From Gnetum montanum (Eukaryota > Streptophyta > Gnetopsida > Gnetales > Gnetaceae), in the NCBI GenBank assembly GCA_015680685.1, contig MNCI01021441.1, forward strand, positions 59,112-123,111: 64,000 bases of DNA. The letters run 5' to 3'. How positions within the stretch are numbered: position 1 is the first letter of the stretch; the number at the start of each line of letters is the position of its first letter. Of this stretch, positions 32,460 to 45,572 are shown one piece after another. Below the pieces are notes generated by a model, which was not told the DNA's origin, did not search any database, and saw only the letters and a program-made list of their open reading frames with translations. A program made the translations under genes and the position numbers.

Positions 32460-34330
32460 AGGTTTTGAGGGAATATTTACCAACTTCAGGCATGTGCAGC
32501 AACTAAGGCTATCCTACTATTGTTGCAACTTCTAGTGGGAGGCAAAAGGCATCCAACAATGCTTCATTTTCTCCTTCTTACTTCTGGGATTGTGCACCAT
32601 TTGACTAGCTTTGCCAATGTGGGTCAAAATGGCTACCTCCCAACAATAAGGATTTTTTGGAAATAGCTCTTTGGTGTTGATGAACTAGGTAGTAAATTAT
32701 TTATGCTCGACGTTAAATGCTCTAACTATATCATTCAGCTCTTGGTAATCATTCATTCTCTTGGCCAAGTTCTTAGTAGTTGATTGTTGATATGTGAATT
32801 ATGCCCTAAGAACTTTGAGTTCAACATTTATTGTCTCAAGTTTTTGCTTAGTGTCTTTATAGTGCTTGAACTTGGCCTCGTATAGTAAGTACACGTTGGA
32901 CACTTGCTTCTCAAGTTCTGACCATGGCCATCCGATAGTCAGCATCACCAAGTTGCATTGCAAAGATTGGTCAATTCCATGTATTTTATCATTTCTTCAA
33001 TCTGCAACTCCTTCAGGTAGATCTCTACTCTGTCATAGGCATTAATCCCATCAATGATGGGCTGCCACACTTCTCTTTCTTACTTGAGTTGTTGGAGGGC
33101 TTTGTTTACTTTTGCCTTAGCCATTTGAATGTGCTTCTCATTCACTTCCTTCTACAAGCCAACTTGGTCTCTATATTGATTTTTAACTCTTTCAAACTTT
33201 AGGGCCTCAAATTTCTAGGTGACAATCTCAATGGCAGAATTTTGGTGTAAGTCTTAGACTTCTTCCATAGATAGATTTCAATTCTTAGTGGCCACTTTCC
33301 TTAACTCAGTATTTACCTTGGCGAGCTACTCCTACTATTGATGAATGAATTCTTGCATTTTTTGCTTTTGTGTATCAACATTGCACAGGTAATAATTTTC
33401 TGTGGTCAATGATTCATTTTCCTAGCACATCTGAACTAAGTCCTTTTGAACTAAGTAGGTTTTTGCTTTTGCTATAGATTAGTTGAAGATGGTCGTCAAC
33501 GTTTTCTCCTTAGCTTTTTTTAGTTGTTCTTGAAGCTATTGAAAAGCTTCATCTATGGTTGTTGCTTGGCTGAGGAGTGTAGGATTAGCAAAATAGGCAC
33601 ATAGTTCAGCAACTTCCATAGCCAAGCATTGATTCTATGCTTGGGCCATTTCAAGTTGCCCCTCCAAGATGATGCGCTTGCCCTTTACTTCTAGTAGCTT
33701 CGAATGGGTTGTAGTGATATTGTTCAAAAAATTGAAGATATCTAGAATCAGTTGCTCGGTTCTTACCAATTGGTCCAACAATTCTTTGTGTTGGACTACA
33801 TTCAATCTTTCACTAATCATGCTTGCAGACATCTACACATCTTAAAGTGTAGATATGTCTAGTATAGATGTCGTAGGTACATTAAGTGCTTTAGTGATTT
33901 GGTCAGTGACTACTTTAGTAGTGGTCTCTTGCCCTTGGTGCTGCATCACCAGTACAGTTGCCCCTTTGCCCTCTAATTGCAATGAAAAGGAGGTAGCATT
34001 CATAGAGATTTTTGGGAATAAATGGTGTTGAGATAAAGATATTGTCACCTATTAGGCATTGGGATCTGACCTCGTAGGAAACTACATTTGTTGGGTAGAG
34101 AATATCAGGTCGCCTCTTTTCATTTGGCTAATTTTCTGAACCACCTCATCAAGATGATTCATCGCAGGTTGATATATAGATGGATCTCTACCACTCGTTT
34201 TTACATGCTACTCCTGCTCATGCAAGAGCTATTCTCAAATTTTTTGTAAGTGCTCAATGGCTACATAAGCCTTTGATGTTATTTCTTGAGTAGATGATGG
34301 AGGTGGCAGCTATTGCTCCCCTTCTTTAGT
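32460..34330 (-). pseudogene. Accessory coiled-coil reading frame of element D
   Basis: Downstream of integrase, minus-strand frames with heptad-like spacing run for about 600 codons with stops. They open near MKDKTPTMTKEGEQQ, include ATVLVMQHQGQETTTKVVTD and VTDQITKALNVPTT, then long Lys/Glu/Gln/Leu-rich segments (DQVGLxKEVNEKHIQMAKA) and YMELTNLCNA. Each block has a counterpart in the accessory frame of E in the same order. No enzyme motif is seen. The position after pol is where some plant gypsy elements carry env-like genes, but no signal peptide or convincing membrane segment supports that here. Confidence 0.6.
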
Positions 34331-34689
34331 CATGGTAGGTGTCTTATCCTTCATTATTTCAAAGCACAAGGCTAAAGGAGCAAGCCTGATTATGTCATTT
34401 ACATAGTAGATGATCCCTACCCTTTTGCATTCCACATTCATTTTCTTTAAAGTGTTTGTCAATATCTAAATAGATTAGTTGTGGTAGGTTTGTTGGAAAT
34501 CTCCTACTTAGAGCGATGCATGCTTGGGCTGGAAAGATAATCACAACATTAAGCTAAAACCATCATTAGTAAACAATAATAGTGGCATTGTGTCCTGCGA
34601 CAATAAAACACTTTTATTAGTAAAAATGATGAAAAGTGACACATAGAAACACAAGAAAGTAAAATATAGAAAAAATTATAAAATTTTCA

Positions 34690-36060
34690 AGAAAGATAAA
34701 GCATACTAATGATGTTATAAAACAAAAATTGAGAAATCCAATAGAACCAACAACCAAAGAAAAAGGTAACAATGAATAAAGTATAAAACAAATGTGTAAA
34801 AAAAAAGTGAAAAATTGAGAAGCCATATGGATGGTTAGCATGGATGACGATCTTCCCCACGATTGAGTTGGAAGTAGGAGATCCAAAAAATTGAACATGG
34901 TTGTCCATCCATTGAGGTGGTAGTTGCACTGCCTTGTCTTGGTTCTAGGAAAGGTTTCACTTGTTGGATGTTAACCAATTGCTTTTTATTTGGGCTTTTA
35001 GGCTTGTAGATTAACATGGCCCTTGAGGAAAAGGTTTGATCAATTATATAAGATCCTTTCCACAACGTTTGGAACTTTGTCTTCTGGGGTATGTGTGTGG
35101 GGTTCTAGTAGAAAACCTTATCTCTTGGTAGAAATTTCACTTTTTGTATTTTGAGGTTATGACATTGCTTGTTAAATGCCTTATGCATCTCATTCAAAGA
35201 TAGGACCACTAATCAATTTTCATCTAGCATGTTGAGGTTGAATAGTCTTTCTTTCGTTACTAGACTTAGGTCAAAATTCAGATTGTAGGCTATTGAGAGT
35301 GTATGGAGCTTAGATTGAATCAAGAACGTTGGAAGTTTTTCATACACTAGCTCGTAGGGAGAGTAGCCAATAGGAAGTTTCCATGTTGAGTGATATGCCC
35401 AAAGGACATTGTTGAGTTTTGTGCTCTAATCTCTCCTATATTTACTGATGGCCCTTGTTAGGATCTTTATGATCTTCCTATTAGTTACCTTTGCTTGACC
35501 ATTGGCTTGGGGGGATGATAGGGTGTTATTAATTTATGTTCAACCCCCAAGTGTTGCATAAGTTTTCAAAAAGTGGCACCTATAAAGTAAGTTTCATTAT
35601 CAAAAATTAGTGCATGTGGCACTCCAAACTTATTTACAACATGTTGTACAAATCTAGTAGCAATGGATGATGTACAATCAATGATGGATGCTGCTTTTTC
35701 CCATTTTGTGGAGTAGTCAACTACTACAATATATGTCTTTCTATTGGACATTGATGTGATGGGACCCATGAAGTCAATGCCCCATATGTCAAAGGGCTCC
35801 AATGGTTGAATCCACTGTTGAGGATCCTTCATTTGCGCAATCATCCCACCATCTCATTAACAGCAATCACAAGATTGGACAAATTGGTGGGCATCCTTAA
35901 AGATTGTAGGCCAATAGTATCTTGCCATTAGGATTTTTATGGTTGTGCACCTCCTTGCATAGTGGCATCCACAAGGACCTTTATGAGCATCTTAGAGAAT
36001 GCATAGTTGATCTACATTAGGGACACACCAACAAACTAGGACATTAGTGCACACCTTGTA
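34690..36060 (-). pseudogene. Integrase of element D
   Basis: An HHCC-type zinc region (DAHKGPCGCHYARRCTT, then HQFVQSCDCC) near 36000-35850 precedes the DDE core: FDIWGIDFMGPITSM, YIVVVDYSTKWEKAA, KFGVPHALIFDNETYFIGA. These are Ty3/gypsy integrase signatures. The C-terminal tail (KKQLVNIQQVKPFLEPRQ) lies near 34960. Stops follow the core. Confidence 0.8.
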
Positions 36061-36299
36061 AAGGTGTTCATTGATTTCCTTGAAGTACTTTACCTAATGA
36101 AGAAACTATTGTTTCTTCCTAAAGTCCAAACCTTGTGGTATCTCTTGAGTGAGAAGGTAAGTGAGGATGGCATCATATCATTTTGTTTTTATCAACACTT
36201 GGTCATTTATTTCCCCTATAAAGAGGAGTTCATTTGGAAATTGATTAGAGAACAGACACTCCTACTCTTTGTTATCTCATCTTAGTTGAGAGATATGGT

Positions 36300-37620
36300 C
36301 AACGATCACATTCCTAGTTCCTTTCCTATCTACCATTGTGAGATTGAATTCCTACAAGATCATGAGCCACTGTATGCTATGGGGGCTCACTATTGGCTTA
36401 TTCATTAGGAAGCGGATGGCACTATGGTTTGTGTGTACAAATACCTTATAACCAAGCACGTAGTGCTTAAATTTTTCAAGAGCATAGACCACTACCATTA
36501 ATTATTTTTGAATTATGGTGTAATTTAATTGTACACCCATAATGCTTCATCTCGTGCAGTGGATGTAATATGGACATTTGTTATTATCCATCTGCATAGG
36601 AATAGCTCCTAAGGAATAATTAAAGGCATCCATCATTATGTAGAATGGTCTAGACTAGTCTAGTGCCTATAGAATTGGACTTTCTATGAGTTTGTCTTTT
36701 AATAGTTGAAATGCATGTTCACATTCCTTAGTTTAGATGAATGTAGCATATTTTTTCATAAGTTCAACCAATGACTTTGCAATCTTAGAGAAATTCTCTA
36801 TGAATCACTGATAGTAGCCAATGTGTCCAAGGAATGATCAGAAATCTTTAATTATCTTTGGTTGATGTGTTATTTCTTGGATGACCCTTATCTTCTTTAG
36901 GTCTACCTCAATCCCTTTTTGTGAAATTCAATGCCTCAACACTATGCCCTCCTAGACCATTAGATGACTTTTCTATTAAGTGAGCTTGATGTTTGTTTCA
37001 ACACATCATTTTAGTACTTGCTCAAGGTAGTCCAGGGATTACTCAAACATAGTCCCATAGGTAGAGAAATCATCTATAAAGACTTCTATCCTACTACCAA
37101 TATAATTTTGTAAAATACTAAGGACCAAGCATTGAAATGTTGCAAGGGCATTTCATAGACCAAATGGCATCTTACAATATGCAAAAGTCCCCCAGGGACT
37201 CATGAATGTTGTCTTGGCCTGATCTTCTAGTGAAATTTGGATTTGGTTATAGTCATTATAACTATCCAAGAAGTTATAATAGCAATGCGCAGATATGGTG
37301 TCCAAAATTTGATCCACAAATGGCAATGGAAAATGATCTTTAAATGTTGCCATATCCAACAACCTAAATTCGATGCAGACCTACCACTCGCCACCTTTCT
37401 TTGGCACAATTATGAGTGGGCTAACCCACTCACTATTTGTGATGGAATAGATGAACCTCGCATTGAGGAGTTTTTCTATTTCCTCCATGAAAATTTGCTT
37501 TAATTTGGGATTTAGCTGCCTTTGCAGTTGCCTTCTTGGCTTCATGGCTAGGTCGGTGTAAATGCGATGCTAGCATATTCTTGGATTAATTCTAATTAGC
37601 TTAGGATATGACCATGCAAA
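36300..37620 (-). pseudogene. Reverse transcriptase and RNase H of element D
   Basis: Minus-strand motifs in order: FIYSITNSEWVSPLIIVPKK, LLDMATFKDHFPLPFVDQIL, FLDSYNDYNQIQISLEDQAK, FMSPWGTFAYCKMPFGL, the catalytic EVFIDDFSTYG near 37090-37052, and later RNase H-type text (FLGHIGYYQ-like and ALWVYN). This is a standard Ty3/gypsy polymerase. Several stops interrupt it, some at sites where Gln or Arg codons are expected. Confidence 0.85.
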
Positions 37621-38043
37621 GGCTATTGGCCACTTGTTAACCACTTGTAATAGCTTTTTTTTTTTGTTTAGGAGCAAGTTTGGCATTGATTATGACCAGT
37701 TTTTCATTGTTTAAAAATGCATACTCCATGTTTGCTAATAGAGTTTTCAACTCTAGGGGCTCCTACTTGAAGTTATCATGGATTTCCAACTCTTCCCAAT
37801 AGGTATCATCATCTTCATCATCAGAGAGTTGGTAAGGAACTTGCTTAAGTTTATCCATGCCTTTGACATAAGCACATGTTAGGCTCTTAGTTGGTTCCAT
37901 GAATAGTGTGTTTTTATCAAAGTTAGTTGTAAGCCACTAGGTGTCCTCCTATTTTGTGGCTACTGTGTATCTTATTCATGTGCACACTGACTACATGCTT
38001 TAATGAATGTACTTTTGATGTACGAGATCTTTTGCATGCAATT
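37621..38043 (-). other. Linker between protease and RT of element D, left of the E insertion
   Basis: Minus-strand acidic and Lys-rich text consistent with the connector before RT in gypsy polyproteins. It is interrupted at 38043 by element E. Confidence 0.45.
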
Positions 38044-38861
38044 TGATGAGTGGCAAGGTACCCCTACACTTAACCATACAAATACAAACGTTTCACGCAT
38101 GATTCGGTTGAACTTCATAGACGGACTAGTTGTGGCATCTAGACAGTTATCCTTAGGTCGCAGTTCGCTGTCTTTCCACTCTTCCCACTTGGACTAGTGT
38201 TAACTTTGTCATGTATGGTTTAGTCCAGAGTGAGGTGTATGATGTGTTTCTATGCTAATGGTACTCCTGAGGACAATGGAAAATAATATTAACTAAGCTA
38301 GGAGAGAAAGGCTAAGAGAGAATCTAAGCTAGCCTAAGTATGATGAGCATCCATTCCTTAATCATCCATACACATCTTGGACCTCGTGCATGACTATCAC
38401 TGGGATTACCAAGTGCAGATCCTAGGTACGCTATTGGGTTACCAAGTAGTCATACTTAAATGCTTGTGATCAAGTCGTACTCATTCTGCGTTAACAGGAG
38501 TTTAGGGTGAAGAGGTATTAACTAAGAAAGCAATAAATGACAATTAAATAATTAATTAATTAAACTAAGTGAATGCTGCAATGATGAAGTAATCTTGATC
38601 TTTATTGCTGGTCATGTGCATGTCCAAGTACATCACACTCGAATATGGATGCCGTATAATTACAATCACCACACTGCAGGCATACACTAGGAGAAAAAGA
38701 GTTGACAGAAAGAACTACTAAAAACTAAACACTTAAACTTACCAAAAAAATGCCTATAGAAACTGTCTACCTCTTATTTATAGATGAGGAGACAGGTTGC
38801 AATATTGCGTACGTGATGTCACATACGCAATATCGCAATTAACTAAAATGGTGACTCATCA
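38044..38861 (-). repeat. 3' LTR of element E
   Basis: 818 bp, TGATGAGTGGCA to ACTCATCA, followed by PPT tacccccatga. Near its right end are cgtacgtgatgtcacatacg and gcaatatcgcaa palindromic pieces. Confidence 0.9.
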
Positions 38862-39057
38862 TACCCCCATGATTGAATGAAAACTCATCCTCGAGTTACA
38901 GTGAGAACAAGCTCCATTGATTACATAGTGGATAGGTATGAGATTATTGAATGGTGAGAATGGATTTATGCGGTAGTGTGGAATCAAAACAAAATTGAGA
39001 CACAACACAAAGAATGTGAAAGGAAATCCTACAGTTACAAAATTGGTGGAACTCATG

Positions 39058-41800
39058 TAGTTCCTGGTGGTGGTGGCTCCTCCATAGGTGCTTTCCCCTT
39101 GTCTTGTGCTCTAGGTCTTAGGACTTGATGGCGTTGAAGTATGGCTTGGAGTTTCTCCTCTTCAGTCTAGGGATCCTGTGTCGTCCATGCTAATATTCTG
39201 ACGTTTGATGGAGTCAGCACCTCCCATGGATAGGGTAGTTGTAGAAACATTTGATTCACCTTGACATACCAAGCGGCAAACACCCATCGTTCCTCCTCAC
39301 AGGCTTTGGCTTTTTCTTTGTATTCTTGAAATTTTGCAAGTCGTTGAGCCAAATCTATTGCAACACCATTTTGGTCCTTGGTAGCTTGCTTTCATCACCT
39401 CAAGTTTAGAATTTGCGATCTCCAGTTTTTGTAATATCTTCTTGCATTCTGCAAACTCTGTTTCATATTTGTTGTAGGTGGTAGCTACCTGTTGTTCAAG
39501 CTTTATCCTCGAGCGCCCTGCTGTTAACATGGCAAGGTTGGCATAATGTAGGTTTTCCAACTCCATGTATTCTGTAAGATCCTAGATCTATAGGTCCTGA
39601 TTCTTAACTTCCACTTGGTGGGCAAAGGCATATGTGTCCAATATGGCCTGCCAGTCAGTGTGTTGAGCACTGATAGCATTGATGTGGGCCTTGGCCATAT
39701 GGATCTCCTTCTCAAGGATTTGTTTATACATCCCCACCTGGTCCTAGAAGTGCTCCTTCAGATTTTCATGCTATTTAGCCTCATTTTGGCATGTGCTTAT
39801 TTTGATAGCTATCTTTTGGCAGATGGTGTGTACTTCCTTCATTGAGAGGGTTCGATTCTCCCTGGCTAAACGACTCATGTATTGGTTGACCTGGATGAAT
39901 TTTTCTCACAGCTAATGAAAGTGTTCTTTGAGAACATTCTTTTTCTTCTCCACATAGGTCAACCAAAAGTTGTCAGCAACAAGCTACTTTTTTTCCTCTT
40001 GTAAGGCTTTGAGTGCCTTGGTATGTGCATGAGTTTGTGCCTGTGCTATAGAGGCATCCCAAATAGCCTTCTCTTTTTCTTCTACCACCTTCTTATTCTC
40101 CATTAGTAGCTAGGTTAGTTGCTTAGTTTTGAAACTATCTAGCTAGTCTACAGGAACAAATTGCAAAGGGTCCTACTGTGCTACTTGTAGGGCCACGAGC
40201 TTTTCTTGTAATTTCTACACCTTTTCTTTAGCATGCTCAGCTCTCACTTCTATTAAGACCAGCTTCACCTTAGTGGAAATGAGTTCTGATTGAATTTTTG
40301 TAACATCTTGAGGGATGTCAAATAAGGATGTCATTACTTGTCCTGTTTGTAGTAATTGATCAAGTGCATCCTCATGTTCTGTAGGAGTCACTGAGGTTCC
40401 AGCCAAAGTCTGAGCATCCTGTGCTCCTATGAGATCTTCCAGTGGCACAATAGGTACATTGAACAATTTTTTAATGTGGTTTGCGACCACTTCTGTGACT
40501 CTCGCTGCATCCTGGTGTTGCATGACCACCACTATGGCCCCTTCACCAGTTTCTAATTGCACTTGGAAAGATGCAATGTTTCTCAAGATCTGTTGTGACC
40601 AAGTACTTTTCTCTTCTCTTGTATGGATGGACACTTCACCCCTTGCATAATCCAAAGAAACTATGGGTTGTATGCCATCATCAATGATGCGAAAGAGATT
40701 TGTGTCATCACAAATTCCCCAACTGACCGTCTCAATAATGGCTTTGAGATGCTCATCGACGGTCTATAATCTTGCGATGGTTGTGGTTGGTCCTGGCCTG
40801 TGCTAGGCCCTACTTCCTATTGTTGGTTGGGTTCTATACTTGGAAGTTGGCTAGGCCCTACGAGTTGAGTTGTAGTTGGTCCAGCCATCTGTTCTTTTTC
40901 TTGTTTTGGCCCTAGTGTCTCACCAGTGATTTTCCTTGTAGCTGGTGGCTTTAACAATTCAGCATATGAAGCACTTTGGGCTTTTCGGAAGAAATCATTA
41001 GTGTATCCTTGGATACCAGCATGTTGGAACAACTTCTTGATAAGACAAGGGAAGGGTAATGCAAGGTTCCCTATCTTCCGTTCTTCAAACCACCTTAGGA
41101 TCTCCATGAAATATAGATGAGGTAGGTTAGCATTAACCTTTCCCATCAACACTGCACATCCCCTTGCTGCATATGTTGAAATCATTTTTAGGCCTCTCGT
41201 GGGGAAGAGGTGATATGTTCCAATTTTATGTCATATCCTTGCCATATGCCCTCTCCAACCAAACTCGTTGTGCATCAGGGTCTAAACAGGTGGATAATTG
41301 AGCAACTTTTGGCCCTATATTTGGAAGGTTTAATACTTTTGAAATGGCTTGCATAGAGAAATCAACTGTCACACCACAAATGTCAACGGTGGTGCCTTGT
41401 TCCCTGTTGTGCCAGAATTGGTATATTTCCCCTAGGTACCAGGAACCACTTGCAGAGAGGATAGGCCATAAGGGAGACCCTTTGAGGTGGTCCCTAATAG
41501 CCTTAGGAGAAAACTCTGCAAAAGATTCAAAGTTTAATTCCACAATCACTGCAATGAATGTGAACCTTTCGTGGATACACAATCCTGGGGCAACGTGAGA
41601 TGTTTTCCCTGTTCAGGCGTTGCAGTAGCTCCCCCTTCTGCCTGCCTGGACTGTATAGTAGTAGGGTCTTCTTGATGAATTCTAAATGATTGTTCCTCTT
41701 GCTCTACATGTTGTTTGGCAAGGACTTGTTCTTTGCCTCTCCTAGGTCATTTGCTTCCACCTTGAGCAAGACTTTCCTGTTGTCCATGTTTCGGGGCCAT
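39058..41800 (-). pseudogene. Accessory frame of element E: plant-transposon-type domain plus long coiled coil
   Basis: The frame opens with ATG at 41800 (MAPKHGQQESLAQGGS) and ends near 39058 after EEPPPPGTT, about 900 codons with several stops and shifts. Residues near 41580-41230 (FTFIAVIVELNFESFAEF, SGSWYLGEIYQFWHNREQ, MQAISKVLNLPNIG) and 41185-40930 (ARGCAVLMGKVNANLPHLYF, LALPFPCLIKKLFQHAGI) resemble the 'putative plant transposon protein' domain common in accessory frames of plant LTR elements; this is from memory of the family. Pro/Gln-rich text follows, then VVVMQHQDAARVTEVVANHI and long heptad-rich segments (LENLHYANLAMLTAGRSRIK, KYETEFAECKKILQKLEIAN). The second half corresponds to the accessory frame of D. 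The biochemical role is unknown. Confidence 0.65.
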
Positions 41801-43361
41801 CTGCAATCACATGGGGCCAAGTGTTAGTAAGGTTGTTTCCAAAGTTAAGTTATACCTTTACTGCTTGTCTTAATTAATTTATTTTATCTTCATGTGATGT
41901 TTCCCTAAAGATTATAATAGTGAGTCCATTTTACTTAGGTGGTTTCCAATTTTAGTTTCCTGGTGTACCTACAAGGATGAAATTATTTTCGGCACAATTA
42001 TTCTTGATGTTATAGCTAATTACCCTTGATATTGTCCTTTAGGCGATGATAAATTCCAAAAAATGTTATGTGCTATTGAATGTGTGTCCCTCCCCCACGA
42101 CTAAGCTAAACACTCCAGGTTTAAGTAGGTTTAGACTAAATTAAAATTGGAGTACTAGCGAGCAAGATATAGGTAGAAAAGCACGGGTCTCACAATTGCA
42201 AGTTGTAGAGAAAAATTTGAAAAACTCTCCCGCGTGAATTGTGGAAAATGATGTTAGGTGTTGCGGGGTGGGGGATGGAGGGGATCACATATTTATAATT
42301 TCATGTGACGCGATATCGTGGCCTATCGATGTTTAGGCTGAGGGAAAAATACCGAATTTTGAAGGTTTTTCTTGAAGTAAAAATGGGAAGAAGGACATGT
42401 GGCACATGTTAAAGAGATATAGGGTAATTTAGATAGTTTTGAAGAAACAAATAATGACATGTGAGTGGACTTGAGCAATAAGTCCTTGGGTGGTAAGTGA
42501 GAGAAAGAGGCCATGTAATGGTACATAGGAATGTTGGAATTCAGAGGGATAGTAGTAGGGAAAGAATATCATGGAAAATATGCTGAGGGTAAGAAATGGT
42601 GTGTGTGAGCTGTGTCATAAGTGAAAATTACAAAAGATTACATAAGTGGGTCCTCCCCAAAGCAGGTTCCAGCCTATAATGCCCTTGTGTAACCACACTT
42701 AAAAGTGTTCATGGGACTAGAAGGGTTAAATGTAATCCACACTGATTCCACAAAACACACACATGTAATTCTTACCAGAATGAGGTAAGAATTCTACGCT
42801 ATATGAGACACAAGCAAAAATTACATGAACAACGAGATGAGATGGGGTATAGAAGGGATCGTAGAGATTGGGACATGAGGTAATCAACCCGGGGCACAAT
42901 GAATCTTGCATGTAAAGAATGATTAATGTGTCATTAACCCGTCGTTCCAAGATCAGGACCAAGTCCATTCCTCTGATTAGTGACACCACATTGTATCATC
43001 CCATGATGAGTGACTATGAGAGTACCAAAATAACAAGGAGTATGATCACTTGGCATTTTATTCAAGGGAGGAGTGATTTTTGCTTTGCAGCACTTTTCTT
43101 TGTTTTTTTCTTTTTCTCTCTTTTTTTTAAATTACTGAATCTAGAGAAGCCACCAACCTTTAGGCATGGGTGCATGTCTTTCCAGTGGGACCCCCTAGAA
43201 CAACATTGGATTTTTGAGTGCCCTTTTGATTACTCTTACTCCCATTTTTTGTTAGATCTACAAGGATTTTAGTACAACCACGTTGCATGATAACTTCCAA
43301 AAACATCACCAAAGAGAATTCACAAGTCCCCTTGATGTCACACCCTAATCATTCCCTCTTG
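41801..43361 (-). other. Non-coding or unrecognised internal region of element E
   Basis: Between the start of the accessory frame and the gap, no protein family is recognised. It includes a c/t-rich stretch at 43080-43130 and a cgatatcgtgg motif at 42310 resembling the LTR palindromes. Confidence 0.4.
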
Positions 43362-43741
43362 NNNNNNNNNNNNNNNNNNNNNNNNNNNNNNNNNNNNNNN
43401 NNNNNNNNNNNNNNNNNNNNNNNNNNNNNNNNNNNNNNNNNNNNNNNNNNNNNNNNNNNNNNNNNNNNNNNNNNNNNNNNNNNNNNNNNNNNNNNNNNNN
43501 NNNNNNNNNNNNNNNNNNNNNNNNNNNNNNNNNNNNNNNNNNNNNNNNNNNNNNNNNNNNNNNNNNNNNNNNNNNNNNNNNNNNNNNNNNNNNNNNNNNN
43601 NNNNNNNNNNNNNNNNNNNNNNNNNNNNNNNNNNNNNNNNNNNNNNNNNNNNNNNNNNNNNNNNNNNNNNNNNNNNNNNNNNNNNNNNNNNNNNNNNNNN
43701 NNNNNNNNNNNNNNNNNNNNNNNNNNNNNNNNNNNNNNNNN
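43362..43741. other. Assembly gap (380 N)
   Basis: Run of N inside element E, at the C-terminal side of gag. Confidence 0.99.
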
Positions 43742-45484
43742 TGGCTTCCATGACTGTGTTCATTGGGCCGTATGGTTGGAGTGCTAATTGGTGGCCTTGA
43801 TGAAGTAACATGAGGCATTGGGTTCGAAGATAAGGGTGCACCACTGTGTTGGGCTTGTGCTGAGTTGGAGAATGCACTGGCCTTGGAATTGTGTTATCCC
43901 TTCCTAGGGTCATTTCTAAAGAAGGGACACCTTCAATGTTGCTGTGGTCTCTCACTGCTATTGGCAATAGTAGTTCAAGTAATGTTCGGAGGTTGTTGCT
44001 ATGGTGCAGAAACCTTAGGAATAGTTGGTGGTGATGTAGAAGGAGGGAAAGAATGAGAATGTTGAAAATTAGGAGAAGTGTGAGGTGCACAAGGTGGTGG
44101 TTGTGTTGAGGACATGGGCTAATAGTATTGAGATGAATGGTAATGCAACGAGATAGAGTACGTTGACCCAGTTGGGGAAACAAGATGTTGAACTAGGTAA
44201 GCATTTAGATTTGGATGATATGAAGGGTGTCTCTAGTTTAGGGGTGGCTTCCCCCATGATTGGGATTGTTGCCACTGTGATCAAACATAGTGTATCTGTA
44301 TGAACTATGGGTGTAGCGTGTTTCCCCAATGCTCATATAAATGTAACAAGATTGGGCATTGGCCCTTGGGATGATCGTATAGGCAAATGTTGCATTCATA
44401 CGTATGATCAGCTGTTGAGCTCTTATTTCCTTCATCCCTTCTTTCTGATTGTCTAATGATATTTTGTCCTATTTCTTGGGTTGTCAAAACTCTATCTCCA
44501 ATAATATCATATATTCTCCACACTTTTTATGTGTCCATTCCAACATCTTATTGATCTTTGCTTCGACTTCCTCTAATGATTGTTGTATTGGAAAAGATGG
44601 TTCTTTCCCTTTGTGATAAGTTGATTTCTCCTTTGTATGATCATGGACCTTTGTTAAGTTGAGGTTTTGGTCCTGTTGATGTTTTTCAACACTCTCCCAT
44701 CTAGCCATTTCTCCTTCTTCTTTTGCTACCTGCTTAATAAGCTCTTGGAGTTGATGGGTTCGTAGTTCGTATAGTTGACCTTAAGCATACATCCCTAGGG
44801 TCTCTCTTGTTTCATCACATAGCCCACAATGATATGGTACATTAGCCTTTCCTCGGAGAACTCATGGCCTAGACAGTTGTTTAACAGTGCATAATATCTT
44901 TCTAAGGCCATGTCCAAGGGTTCATGTTTTACTTGTTTCCACTCTTGGATTTGTTTCCTCAAGGCTGACACTCTTGTGTAGGTTTGATATCTTTTGTTAA
45001 AAAGTTCTACCATTGTTCATCAACTTCATATTGAATTTGGTTTTAACGATCTATACCATACTTTTTCTTGGCCAACGAGTGTCATAGGAAAGAGCTTGAG
45101 TTGTTGCCAATTTTTATCAATGTTGTTCCATGTATAGGCATCATAGAAGGCTTGTAAATGTTGATGCAGATCTAAGTCATAACCTCTTGAGAAATTGGAA
45201 AAGTTGTTTAAATCGAGCTTGGGTAGACGACTCTCTTTACGATGCCTATGGGAGATTCGAATAGCCTCTTGTATTTGCGTTAGGCTTTTAGTGGCCAGTA
45301 GGGGTTCATTGTCATTAGGTAAGTTATGCTTTCCTACATTGGGATGATGTTGCCTTCGTTTATGTTTATAAGAAGCCCCCACTTCAGGTTGCATACTCCA
45401 ATCTTCATTGTCATATAATTCATTGGTTCTCCAATGAACTTCCTCACTAGGTGTGGCATTATCATAGTCTTGTAGGAGAGGCAT
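43742..45484 (-). pseudogene. gag of element E
   Basis: The minus-strand frame opens at 45484 (MPLLQDYDNATPSEEVHWRT). It contains a gag core (LPKLDLNNFSNFSRGYDLDL, then LKLFPMTLVGQEKVWYRSL and FNKRYQTYTRVSALRKQIQE to 44795) typical of retrotransposon gag. A coil region follows and then an intact zinc knuckle CNICLYDHPKGQC (44400-44340), then Pro/Ser/Thr-rich text up to the gap. Unlike A, B, D and F, it lacks the HQDEQL leader domain. A few frameshifts break it. Confidence 0.8.
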
Positions 45485-45554
45485 GGTTGTGAAATTGTGT
45501 GTGAATTTAAATGTGACCTTGTATAATATAACTAATCTAGATAACTAGCACCGT

Positions 45555-45571
45555 CCTTGGAAGCAACGCCA
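45555..45571 (-). other. Primer-binding site region of element E (divergent)
   Basis: At the place where A, B, D and F have the tRNA-Asp-like site, E reads ccttggaagcaacgcca on plus. Only the outer bases agree with the tRNA-Asp site, so E may have used another tRNA, or the site has decayed. Confidence 0.5.
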
Positions 45572-45572
45572 A

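Noticed and set aside
34617-34929. Hydrophobic minus-strand frames after integrase in element D
   Set aside because: Same A-rich composition effect as in B; not supported as an envelope-like gene.
43338-44183. Long minus-strand frame rich in Leu and His next to the gap
   Set aside because: Wrong frame of the Pro/Ser/Thr-rich gag tail of element E; most of its length is N.
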